64,000 bases of DNA, taken from the NCBI RefSeq assembly GCF_002025205.1, contig NZ_CP019947.1, forward strand, positions 4,068,001 to 4,132,000, written 5' to 3'. The stretch's first letter is position 1, and every line of letters starts with the position of its first letter. Shown here piece by piece: positions 28,138 through 38,419 of this stretch. Below the pieces are notes generated by a model. It saw only the letters and a list, made by a program, of their open reading frames with translations. It was not told the origin of the DNA and made no database searches. The stretch is from Pseudomonas sp. CC6-YY-74. GTDB taxonomy: Bacteria > Pseudomonadota > Gammaproteobacteria > Pseudomonadales > Pseudomonadaceae. The position numbers and the translations under genes were made by a program.

Positions 28138-29886
28138 TCAGGCCGCAGCCGCCTTGGTTGCTGCTTCAATCTTGCGCGTAATGTACCACTGCTGAGCGAT
28201 AGACAGGCAGTTGTTGACCACCCAGTACAGCACCAGGCCGGCCGGGAACCAGAGGAAGAAGAAGGTGAAGATGATTGGCATCATCTTCATCACCTTGGCC
28301 TGCATCGGATCCGGCGGTGTCGGGTTGAGCTGCTGCTGGATGAACATGGTGGCGCCCATGATAATCGGCAGGATGAAGAACGGATCCTTGATCGCCAGGT
28401 CGGTAATCCAGAACATCCAGGGTGCCTGACGCATTTCCACGCTTTCCAGCAGGGTCCAATACAGGGCGAGGAACACCGGCATCTGTACCAGGATCGGCAG
28501 GCAACCGCCTAACGGGTTGATCTTCTCTTTTTTGTACAGCTCCATCATGCCCTGGGACATCTTCTGCTTATCGTCACCCAACTGCTCTTTCAGCGCGGCC
28601 AGTTTCGGCGCGACGGCACGCATGCGCGCCATCGACTTGTAGCTGGCGGCAGACAGTGGGAAGAAGATCAGTTTGATGATGATGGTCAGCACAATGATCG
28701 ACCACCCCCAGTTACCCAGGATGCTGTGGATATGTTCCAACAACCAGAAGATCGGTTGCGCGAGGAACCACAGAATGCCGTAGTCGACGGTCAATTCCAG
28801 CCCAGGGGACAGGGTTTTCAGGTGACCCTGGAGCTTCGGGCCGGCATACAGAATCGCACTGACTTCGCCTTGTGTGCCGGGAGCAACCTGAACGGCCGGA
28901 CCGGTATAGCCGACAATGTAATTGCCTTGGCTGTCTTTGCGGGTCTGGACCTGATTGGTGCTGCCTTTTTCGGGAATCCAGGCCGTGACGAAATAGTGCT
29001 GCAGCCAGGCTACCCAGCCGCCTTCGACGGTTTCCTTGAAGGGCTTCTTGTCGATATCTTTCATCGACACTTTTTTGTACGACTCTTCGGTTGTCCAGAG
29101 CGCGCCACCCAGGTAGGTAGCGGTGCCAGTGGCAGTGGTCGACGAGGGATCGTCACTGCCATCGCGCTTGAGTTGAGCGAACATATTGCCGTTCCAGGCC
29201 TGGCCACTCTGGTTGTCGATCAAGTAGCTGACGTTCATCTGGTAAGACGCAGGGTCTACGCAACCCGGCTTCTTCAGCTGTTGTTCTGCGGCCGAGCACT
29301 CGGGATTCAGACCGCGGGTGAAGGTAAAGCGCTTGGTGTAATTGACACCGTCTTCGCTGAGCTTGAGGTCTACCTGCAGTTGGTCCTGGCCTTCAGCCAA
29401 TTTATAACTCTGCTGGTCGCTGCTCCACAGGGCACGACCGCTGGATTTGTCCGGCGCACTGGTGCCGATCAAACCGCTTTGCGCCAGATAGGTGCGCTCG
29501 CTGCCATTATCAAACAGCTGGAACGGCACATCCGGGTGGTCTTGCCGGCGCGGGTACTGCGGCAAACGCAGCTCTACCACATCACCGCCACGTGGATCGA
29601 TGGCCAGATCCAGTACGTCGGTTTTCACTCGAATCAGTTGATCACTGACGGCCACTGGGGCAACGCTGATAGAGCCTGATTCGGCGGCAGGGGCTGCAGT
29701 CGGTATGTCGTCACCGCTGGCTGTTTGGGCGCGGGCAGTGGTATCTGGCAAGCTCGGAACGGTACTGCTGACTGCTGCAGTCTGAGTCGGCAGGGCAGCT
29801 TGACCGTAGTCCTGGTTCCACTGGAGAACCATCATATAGGACACGATTGCCAGGGCGACGATCAGGATCGAGCGTTGAATATCCAT
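28138..29886 (-). CDS. yidC: Membrane protein insertase YidC
   Basis: The product is 582 aa with an N-terminal signal anchor (RSILIVALAIVSYMMVL, residues 5-21), a large periplasmic domain, and the conserved C-terminal insertase core (SIIVLTIIIKLIFFPL and QMPVFLALYWTL). It inserts proteins such as Fo subunits and assists SecYEG. The ATG at 29886 is chosen because the family begins MDIQRSIL. It follows yidD directly. Confidence 0.97.
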   Translation of the reverse strand: MDIQRSILIVALAIVSYMMVLQWNQDYGQAALPTQTAAVSSTVPSLPDTTARAQTASGDDIPTAAPAAESGSISVAPVAVSDQLIRVKTDVLDLAIDPRGGDVVELRLPQYPRRQDHPDVPFQLFDNGSERTYLAQSGLIGTSAPDKSSGRALWSSDQQSYKLAEGQDQLQVDLKLSEDGVNYTKRFTFTRGLNPECSAAEQQLKKPGCVDPASYQMNVSYLIDNQSGQAWNGNMFAQLKRDGSDDPSSTTATGTATYLGGALWTTEESYKKVSMKDIDKKPFKETVEGGWVAWLQHYFVTAWIPEKGSTNQVQTRKDSQGNYIVGYTGPAVQVAPGTQGEVSAILYAGPKLQGHLKTLSPGLELTVDYGILWFLAQPIFWLLEHIHSILGNWGWSIIVLTIIIKLIFFPLSAASYKSMARMRAVAPKLAALKEQLGDDKQKMSQGMMELYKKEKINPLGGCLPILVQMPVFLALYWTLLESVEMRQAPWMFWITDLAIKDPFFILPIIMGATMFIQQQLNPTPPDPMQAKVMKMMPIIFTFFFLWFPAGLVLYWVVNNCLSIAQQWYITRKIEAATKAAAA

Positions 29887-29888
29887 GA

Positions 29889-30134
29889 TTATTCGGCCAT
29901 CGAAGAGGAACGGGAGGGTTTCGCGGGGGGAACCGGGTCGTAGCCACCGGGATTCCACGGGTGACAGCGGCCGAGCCGGCGCAATGCCAGCCAACCACCA
30001 CGCATGAGGCCTTGTTGTTCGATGGCTTCATGCGCGTAGCAGGAGCAGCTTGGATAAAAACGACAGTGGCTGGCCATCAAAGGACTGATGGCATAGCGGT
30101 AGAACTGGATTGGAACCAAGGCCAGTTTACGCAT
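29889..30134 (-). CDS. yidD: Membrane protein insertion efficiency factor YidD
   Basis: The 81-aa protein has the family core YQFYRYAISPL-like start, the cysteine-rich CRFYPSCSCYAHEAI and RLGRCHPWNPGGYDPVP. It is a membrane-associated helper of YidC. It overlaps the rnpA end by 8 bp and ends 2 bp before yidC, in the classic rpmH-rnpA-yidD-yidC-mnmE order. Confidence 0.93.
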   Translation of the reverse strand: MRKLALVPIQFYRYAISPLMASHCRFYPSCSCYAHEAIEQQGLMRGGWLALRRLGRCHPWNPGGYDPVPPAKPSRSSSMAE

Positions 30135-30530
30135 GGGGACTGTCGTTTATCCCGATAGGGGTAGAAGTTTCCGGGCTTGGTTTGTTGCGTGCCAGGCGTT
30201 TCCAGAGCTTGCCGAACTGGAGAGCCAGTTCGGCATTCTGCAGATCGCCCAGGCCTTTACGCGCAACCACTACGATGTCCCAACCGACCAGGTTGTCCTG
30301 GTTGAGGCGGAACGATTCGCGGATCTGGCGTTTCAGGCGATTGCGTTCAACCGAGAGCTTGACGCTCTTCTTGCCGATCACCAAACCCAAACGGGGGTGG
30401 TCAAGCTGGTTGCTACGCGCCAGCAGCAGGACATTTTTGCCCGGAACTTTGCCGCTAGGGGAGTCGAAGACTGCCTTGAATTGTCGGGGGTTAGCAGACG
30501 CTTTTCCCGACTGAAGTCTCGACTCACCAA
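30127..30530 (-). CDS. rnpA: Ribonuclease P protein component (apparent 1-bp frameshift)
   Basis: The core PRQFKAVFDSPSGKVPGKNV, the LGLVIGKKSVKLSVERNRLKR RNA-binding motif and the WDIVVVARKGL strand are intact in the frame ending at 30127. The expected N-terminus VSRDFSREKRLLTP lies in another frame at 30490-30527. Adding one base to the five-C (plus-strand G5) run at 30486-30490 joins them. rnpA is essential, so a sequence error is the simplest reading. The start would be the GTG at 30527 or the TTG at 30530, the latter matching the MVSRDF start of relatives. The protein binds the M1 RNA to mature tRNA 5' ends. Confidence 0.88.
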
Positions 30531-30541
30531 AATACCGAAAT

Positions 30542-30676
30542 TTAGACGGCGAGACGCTTACGGCCCTTGGCGCGGCGACGCGACAGGACAGCACGGCCGC
30601 TTTTGGTGGCCATACGAGCACGGAAACCGTGAGTGCGAGCGCGTTTGATAGTGCTGGGTTGGAAAGTGCGTTTCAT
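30542..30676 (-). CDS. rpmH: 50S ribosomal protein L34
   Basis: The 44-aa, very basic protein starts MKRTFQPSTIKRARTHGF and ends KGRKRLAV, the invariant L34 sequence. It is a small component of the large ribosomal subunit. The gene lies just upstream of rnpA, and a near-consensus promoter precedes it. Confidence 0.97.
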   Translation of the reverse strand: MKRTFQPSTIKRARTHGFRARMATKSGRAVLSRRRAKGRKRLAV

Positions 30677-30735
30677 GGCGTGTTACCTGGCTGTCGACTA
30701 CGGGCCGGAATGGCCCCCGTTTTAAGAGACCGGCG

Positions 30736-30764
30736 ATTCTAGAGAAACACGAGGGTCAGGTCAA
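30736..30764 (-). promoter_or_regulatory. Sigma70-type promoter of rpmH
   Basis: TTGACC (30764-30759) and TAGAAT (30741-30736), read on the minus strand, are spaced by 17 bp. They lie about 60 bp upstream of the rpmH ATG. Transcription runs away from the dnaA side. Confidence 0.75.
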
Positions 30765-30769
30765 TTTCC

Positions 30770-31197
30770 AACCAGCATTTTCGTTAATAAAGAATATAGA
30801 GAAGAGAATATTTAAAGCTTTTCTGTAATGTTAATAACTATTAGTAAGCCGCTTTTCTGTGCATAAGTGCCTCTGGCCCTTTATTCATGAAGCTTACAGA
30901 GCAGGGTAAGTCTGTCAGGAAGACGTGCAGCGGCTGTGTGAAGGCAGCGGATAAGCTGGGGATGGAATGCCATGTTATCCACAGCTGGATTCATGCACCA
31001 CTTGTCCCCAGGCTTATCCGCCGGGCTTAAGCGGGGTTATCCACAGAGTTAAATTTACCGCTATCGACCAGTGGTATGGCCGATGACTGGCACTGGGTAT
31101 CTCACCAGAGCGGCCGTTACGTGTGGATAACTCGGTCTTCGGCAGCTACAATGGCGGCTGTTTTTTGCCTCGCCGCTTTCCTATTTAGGGGTTATCC
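30770..31197. other. Chromosomal replication origin oriC (rpmH-dnaA spacer)
   Basis: The spacer has an AT-rich unwinding-type tract (30780-30850, with TAATAAAGAATA at 30785) followed by a cluster of DnaA boxes. Perfect TTATCCACA occurs at 30975-30983, at 31037-31045 and, inverted, at 31122-31130; near matches are TGTGCATAA (30858), GCGGATAA (30947), TTATCCGCC (31014) and TTATCCGTG overlapping the dnaA start. This is the known position of the pseudomonad origin. No gene fits in it. Confidence 0.88.
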
Positions 31198-32652
31198 GTG
31201 TCCGTTGAACTTTGGCAGCAGTGCGTAGAGCTTCTGCGCGATGAACTGCCTGCCCAGCAATTCAATACCTGGATCCGACCGCTGCAGGTTGAAGCCGCAG
31301 GCGACGAGCTTCGCGTCTATGCACCGAATCGTTTTGTGCTTGATTGGGTCAATGAAAAGTACCTGACGCGGCTGCTGGAATTGCTCGCCGAACGCACCAA
31401 TGGCATGGTGCCGGCACTGTCCTTATTAATAGGCAGCAAACGCAGCAACGCTCCTCGCATGGCTGCCGCGCCTGCGCCAGTCGTGACCAGTAGGCCAGCG
31501 CCGCCGCCCAGGGCCGCTCCTGCACTATCAGAGCCCTCGCGCTCCAGTTTCGATCCGATGGCAGGGGCTGCCAGCCAGACCGCTCCTGCGCGCACTGAGC
31601 GCACGGTACAAGTGGAAGGTGGCCTCAAGCACACCAGCTACCTGAACCGTACCTTCACCTTCGACAACTTCGTCGAGGGCAAGTCCAACCAGTTGGCCCG
31701 CGCGGCGGCCTGGCAGGTGGCGGACAACCCCAAGCACGGTTACAACCCGCTGTTCCTTTATGGCGGTGTGGGCCTGGGCAAGACCCACTTGATGCACGCG
31801 GTGGGCAATCACCTGTTGCAGAAGAACCCCAATGCCAAGGTGGTGTACCTGCATTCCGAGCGCTTCGTTGCCGACATGGTCAAGGCGCTGCAGTTGAATG
31901 CGATCAACGAGTTCAAGCGTTTCTACCGTTCGGTGGATGCCTTGCTGATCGACGACATCCAGTTTTTTGCCAAGAAGGAACGCTCCCAGGAGGAGTTCTT
32001 CCACACCTTCAACGCGCTGCTCGAGGGCGGCCAACAGGTGATTCTGACCAGTGACCGCTACCCGAAGGAAATTGAAGGCCTGGAAGAGCGCCTGAAGTCG
32101 CGCTTCGGTTGGGGCCTGACGGTGGCGGTGGAACCGCCCGAGTTGGAAACCCGGGTGGCGATCCTGATGAAGAAGGCCGATCAGGCCAAAGTCGATCTGC
32201 CACACGACGCAGCGTTCTTCATCGCCCAGCGCATCCGTTCCAACGTGCGTGAGCTGGAAGGCGCACTCAAGCGGGTGATTGCGCATTCGCACTTCATGGG
32301 CCGTGACATCACCATCGAGTTGATTCGTGAATCGCTGAAGGATCTGTTGGCGCTGCAGGACAAGCTGGTCAGCATCGACAATATCCAGCGCACAGTCGCC
32401 GAGTACTACAAGATCAAGATTTCCGATCTGCTCTCGAAGCGCCGCTCGCGCTCGGTGGCGCGACCGCGACAAGTGGCGATGGCGCTGTCGAAGGAATTGA
32501 CCAATCACAGCCTGCCGGAGATCGGTGATGCCTTCGGCGGCCGCGATCACACCACGGTATTGCACGCTTGCCGTAAGATTGCTGAACTTAAGGAGTCCGA
32601 CGCGGACATCCGCGAGGATTACAAGAATCTGCTGCGTACGTTGACCACTTGA
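31198..32652 (+). CDS. dnaA: Replication initiator DnaA
   Basis: The product is 484 aa. Domain I (N-terminal, VELWQQCVELLRDELP) binds helpers; a Pro/Ala-rich linker covers about residues 85-140. The AAA+ domain has Walker A GGVGLGKTHLMHA (about residue 188) and Walker B LLIDDIQFF. The C-terminal domain contains the RPRQVAMALSKELT and GGRDHTTVLHAC DNA-binding motif for DnaA boxes. It begins at a GTG and a DnaA-like box covers the start, hinting at autoregulation. Confidence 0.97.
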   Translation: MSVELWQQCVELLRDELPAQQFNTWIRPLQVEAAGDELRVYAPNRFVLDWVNEKYLTRLLELLAERTNGMVPALSLLIGSKRSNAPRMAAAPAPVVTSRPAPPPRAAPALSEPSRSSFDPMAGAASQTAPARTERTVQVEGGLKHTSYLNRTFTFDNFVEGKSNQLARAAAWQVADNPKHGYNPLFLYGGVGLGKTHLMHAVGNHLLQKNPNAKVVYLHSERFVADMVKALQLNAINEFKRFYRSVDALLIDDIQFFAKKERSQEEFFHTFNALLEGGQQVILTSDRYPKEIEGLEERLKSRFGWGLTVAVEPPELETRVAILMKKADQAKVDLPHDAAFFIAQRIRSNVRELEGALKRVIAHSHFMGRDITIELIRESLKDLLALQDKLVSIDNIQRTVAEYYKIKISDLLSKRRSRSVARPRQVAMALSKELTNHSLPEIGDAFGGRDHTTVLHACRKIAELKESDADIREDYKNLLRTLTT

Positions 32653-32684
32653 TTACGCCACTCCACTAGGCAAGGGACTAGACC

Positions 32685-33788
32685 ATGCATTTCACTATTC
32701 AACGCGAAGCCTTGTTGAAACCGCTGCAACTGGTCGCCGGCGTCGTGGAACGCCGCCAGACCTTGCCGGTTCTGTCCAATGTGCTGCTGGTGGTCGAAGG
32801 CCAGCAACTGTCGCTGACCGGTACCGATCTCGAAGTCGAGTTGGTGGGACGGGTGAGCCTGGATGAACCGGCAGAGCCCGGTGAAATCACCGTACCGGCG
32901 CGCAAGCTGATGGATATCTGCAAAAGCTTGCCAAATGATGCGCTGATCGACATCCGCGTCGACGATCAGAAGTTGCTGGTCAAGGCCGGACGTAGCCGTT
33001 TCTCCCTGTCGACCCTGCCGGCCAATGACTTCCCCACCGTCGAGGAAGGCCCGGGTTCGTTGACCCTCAGTCTGAGCCAAAGCAGATTGCGCCGCCTGAT
33101 CGAGCGCACCAGTTTTGCCATGGCGCAGCAAGACGTGCGCTATTACCTCAATGGCATGTTGCTGGAAGTTCAGACCGGTATTCTGCGCGCAGTCGCCACC
33201 GATGGTCATCGCCTGGCCATGTGCTCGATGGCCGCCGAGATTGAACAAACCGAACGGCATCAGGTGATAGTGCCGCGCAAGGGTATTCTCGAGTTGGCGC
33301 GTCTGCTGACCGAGCAGGATGCCAACGTCAGCATCGTCCTCGGCCAGCATCATATTCGGGCGACCACCGGTGAGTTCACCTTCACCTCCAAACTGGTCGA
33401 CGGCAAGTTCCCGGATTACGAGCGTGTGCTGCCGCGCGGTGGCGACAAACTGGTGGTCGCCGATCGTCAGGGCTTGCGCGAAGCGTTCAGCCGCACCGCT
33501 ATTCTCTCCAACGAAAAGTACCGCGGTATTCGTTTGCAATTGGCCAGCGGCCTGCTGAAAATTCAGGCCAACAATCCTGAGCAGGAAGAGGCCGAAGAAG
33601 AGATTGCCGTGGACTACAACGGCAATCAGTTGGAGATCGGTTTCAACGTCAGCTACCTGCTCGATGTCCTGGGTGTAATGACGACGGAACAAGTACGCCT
33701 GATTCTGTCCGACTCCAATAGCAGTGCTCTGGTGCAGGAAGCCGATAACGACGATTCCGCCTATGTCGTTATGCCCATGCGTCTGTAA
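32685..33788 (+). CDS. dnaN: DNA polymerase III beta sliding clamp
   Basis: The 367-aa protein has the standard three-fold clamp architecture, starting MHFTIQREALLKPLQLVAGVVERRQTLPVLSN and ending AYVVMPMRL, the typical hydrophobic clamp C-terminus. It encircles DNA and tethers polymerase III. It lies 32 bp after dnaA and 7 bp before recF, in the conserved dnaA-dnaN-recF-gyrB cluster. Confidence 0.98.
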   Translation: MHFTIQREALLKPLQLVAGVVERRQTLPVLSNVLLVVEGQQLSLTGTDLEVELVGRVSLDEPAEPGEITVPARKLMDICKSLPNDALIDIRVDDQKLLVKAGRSRFSLSTLPANDFPTVEEGPGSLTLSLSQSRLRRLIERTSFAMAQQDVRYYLNGMLLEVQTGILRAVATDGHRLAMCSMAAEIEQTERHQVIVPRKGILELARLLTEQDANVSIVLGQHHIRATTGEFTFTSKLVDGKFPDYERVLPRGGDKLVVADRQGLREAFSRTAILSNEKYRGIRLQLASGLLKIQANNPEQEEAEEEIAVDYNGNQLEIGFNVSYLLDVLGVMTTEQVRLILSDSNSSALVQEADNDDSAYVVMPMRL

Positions 33789-33795
33789 CTGCTAA

Positions 33796-34899
33796 ATGTC
33801 CCTCACCCGCGTCATGGTCACCGCGGTGCGCAATTTGCACCCGGTGACCCTCTCCCCCTCCCCGCGTATCAATATCCTCCACGGCGCCAATGGCAGCGGC
33901 AAAACCAGTTTGCTGGAAGCCGTACATCTGCTTGGTTTGGCACGCTCATTTCGCAGCACACGACTACTGCCAATGATTCAGTACGAGCAGCAGGCCTGTA
34001 CTGTATTCGGTGAAGTGCAACTGGCCGATGGCCGACAAAGTAGTCTGGGTATTGCCCGTGATCGTCAGGGTGAGTTGCAGATTCGCATCGATGGGCAGAA
34101 TGCGCGCAGTGCGGCTCAGTTGGCTGAAGCGCTGCCATTGCAATTGATCAATCCGGACAGTTTCCGCCTTCTCGAAGGCGCCCCCAAGGTGCGTCGGCAG
34201 TTTCTCGACTGGGGAGTGTTCCACGTGGAACCTCGCTTTATGCCGGCGTGGCAGCGCCTGCAGAAGGCCCTGCGGCAGCGGAACTCGTGGCTGCGGCATG
34301 GTACACTTGACGCCGCTTCGCAGGCGGCCTGGGACCGTGAGCTATGCCTGGCCAGCGACGAGATCGATGGTTATCGACGAGCCTATATCAAGGCCTTGAA
34401 GCCGGTGTTTGAGCGCACACTAGGCGAGTTGCTCGAGCTGGAAGGATTGACCCTCAGTTATTACCGCGGCTGGGACAAGGAACGTGAACTGAACGAAGTG
34501 TTGGCCACTTCCCTGCTCCGCGATCAGCAAATAGGTCATACCCAGGCCGGCCCTCAGCGCGCGGATCTCAGATTGCGTCTGGCAGCCCATAGTGCTGCGG
34601 AGATATTGTCGAGAGGTCAGCAAAAGTTGGTCATTTGTGCCCTGCGCATTGCTCAGGGCCATTTAGTAAATCAGGCCAAGCGCGGGCAGTGCGTTTATCT
34701 GGTGGATGACTTACCGTCAGAACTGGATAAGCAACATCGCCACGCCTTGTGCCGTTTGTTGGAAGACTTGCACTGCCAGGTGTTCATCACCTGTGTAGAC
34801 CATGAATTGTTGAGGGAAGGCTGGCGCACGGATACGCCCGTTGCCATGTTCCACGTGGAACATGGCCGTATCACCCAGACCCACGACCACCGGGAGTGA
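33796..34899 (+). CDS. recF: Recombination mediator RecF
   Basis: The 367-aa SMC-like ATPase has Walker A HGANGSGKTSLLEA at about residues 29-42, the ABC signature-like LSRGQQKLVICALR near residue 273, and Walker B YLVDDLPSELD near residue 302. It helps load RecA at gaps with RecOR. The coding sequence carries two parS sites without disturbing the frame. Confidence 0.97.
   Translation: MSLTRVMVTAVRNLHPVTLSPSPRINILHGANGSGKTSLLEAVHLLGLARSFRSTRLLPMIQYEQQACTVFGEVQLADGRQSSLGIARDRQGELQIRIDGQNARSAAQLAEALPLQLINPDSFRLLEGAPKVRRQFLDWGVFHVEPRFMPAWQRLQKALRQRNSWLRHGTLDAASQAAWDRELCLASDEIDGYRRAYIKALKPVFERTLGELLELEGLTLSYYRGWDKERELNEVLATSLLRDQQIGHTQAGPQRADLRLRLAAHSAAEILSRGQQKLVICALRIAQGHLVNQAKRGQCVYLVDDLPSELDKQHRHALCRLLEDLHCQVFITCVDHELLREGWRTDTPVAMFHVEHGRITQTHDHRE
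34217..34232. other. parS site 1 inside recF
   Basis: TGTTCCACGTGGAACC matches 15 of 16 bases of the parS consensus. It lies about 3 kb from the dnaA start, the expected location of ParB loading sites in Pseudomonas. Confidence 0.88.
34847..34862. other. parS site 2 at the 3' end of recF
   Basis: TGTTCCACGTGGAACA is a perfect parS; the palindrome extends to 22 bp (34844-34865). It encodes a FHVEH stretch in RecF, so the site is embedded in coding sequence. Confidence 0.93.
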
Positions 34900-34902
34900 A
34901 GC

Positions 34903-37320
<2,418 letters not shown>

Positions 37321-37383
37321 TTGTTTGTCGATGGGTGCATAAACTGTCATGTTTGTGCGCAATTGTTGTCATGATCAGAACGA

Positions 37384-37411
37384 AAACCCCGGCCAAAAGC
37401 CGGGGTTTTTC
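37384..37411 (+). terminator. Rho-independent terminator after gyrB
   Basis: AAAACCCCGGC, a four-base A loop and GCCGGGGTTTTT form a textbook hairpin with a T tract about 65 bp after the gyrB stop. It closes the dnaA-dnaN-recF-gyrB unit. Confidence 0.92.
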
Positions 37412-37639
37412 TTTTTGTGATCATAGGGTTACAAGTAACGTGGCGAGATCAGGCTCGTGTACTGACAGTAGATATCCGTGAACCGAGGGAAATCCGGTGT
37501 GTTGGCCATGAAAAGTCTGATGGTGTGACACCGCGTGGGAAATTTTCCAGATTACCCAGGGGTAAACAGCGTCCAATAGTTTCAACACCCGGGATGTACA
37601 ACCATCCGGTCTTTTGGCCGGAGAATCTGGGTGTTATCA
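37412..37639. other. Spacer after gyrB with no recognisable gene
   Basis: No coding sequence or known RNA is visible here. The base composition is lower in GC than the flanks and there is one short palindrome (CCGGTCTTTTGGCCGG) near 37605. It may be the remains of an insertion-sequence end, given the transposase fragment that follows. Confidence 0.4.
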
Positions 37640-37798
37640 ATGGACATCATTGCCGAAATGCGAAGGTGGGATTTGGCCAGTGGCCAGAGCATCAGCGCCA
37701 TTGCCCGTAGTCTTATGCTGTCGTTCGTCTGCCGGAGCAAGCCGGGACTGCCCGCAGAGGGCTGGCCTGCTAAAGATGGAGATGCCAGAAAGCACTGA
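37640..37798 (+). pseudogene. IS21-type transposase (IstA) N-terminal remnant
   Basis: The frame from the ATG at 37640 encodes a short protein (52 aa) that starts MDIIAEMRRWDLASGQSISA and continues IARSLMLS, very like the N-terminal helix-turn-helix of IS21-family IstA (ISxIAR-LxLSRxTVRKY). The resemblance ends after about 33 residues and the frame soon stops, while intact IstA is several hundred residues. It is a deletion remnant of a mobile element. Confidence 0.5.
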
Positions 37799-37822
37799 GG
37801 GGAGCCATTGGCTCCCCTCTAA
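37797..37822 (+). terminator. Hairpin (terminator-like) after the transposase remnant
   Basis: GAGGGGAGCC-ATT-GGCTCCCCTC is a perfect 10-bp stem with a 3-nt loop, followed by TAATAATTAAT rather than a pure T run. It could terminate transcription in either direction. Confidence 0.55.
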
Positions 37823-38156
37823 TAATTAATCCGTGCTTTGTTTTTATGTTTAGCGATCTGTTGTTGTTATTAGTGATCGGCAACTTTTTCATCAGATCCC
37901 CAAGAGGGATCAAGGGCAAACGTATTTTTTTGGTTGCTGGTACTGACCTTGTCACTAGGTGATCCAACCAGAACGAGCTACCTCAAGGTAGATTTATTCT
38001 TTTAAAACTGGTTGCCGGAATGAAGTCCCGAAAGCGTACCCTCTCCAAAAAAATCTGTTTGCTACTTCTCTGCGGTTTTGTTGTTGTTATGCCAGAGTCG
38101 AGATGTTTTTCTTTTTGCTGCTTTTGTTGTTGTTCTACCATTGAAAGAGCACAGCG
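37823..38156. other. AT-rich spacer with repeated TTGTTGTTGTT tracts
   Basis: No convincing gene. The sequence is far more AT-rich than the rest of the window and holds three TTGTTGTTGTT-type tracts (around 37860, 38089 and 38126). This composition suggests imported DNA between gyrB and the insertion sequence. Confidence 0.5.
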
Positions 38157-38380
38157 CGTGCCAGCTTTAAAATATGTTTATAAATCAATAGATTGGTAAA
38201 TTGCCACTGTTTCTGCCAGGTAGACGTGTGGCTGATCTGTTTCCGTATCACTCAGTTACGTTACCTGTGGATGGCGGTCGTAACACCGGACGCTCGGCCG
38301 CCAGTGTTGGGCGGTGTCACTCAGGGCGATGGGTCGTCGGACGAGCAAGCGGTTGGGCTATAGCGGTGGTGTAGCCGAGC
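38157..38380. repeat. 224-bp direct repeat, left copy
   Basis: This block, from CGTGCCAGCTTTAAAATATG to GTAGCCGAGC, recurs at 40036-40259 in the same orientation with only three mismatches. The two copies bracket the IS3-family element exactly. The flanking bases outside the copies differ. It is too long to be a target-site duplication. Confidence 0.92.
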
Positions 38381-38419
38381 CGGCGTTTTGCAAGGTAGTT
38401 GTCGCGTCAGCCGTGTTTC

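Noticed and set aside
37770..37967. A 65-codon open frame with an Asn run
   Set aside because: It reads through the terminator hairpin and a TTGTTG tract; the Asn run comes from that tract.
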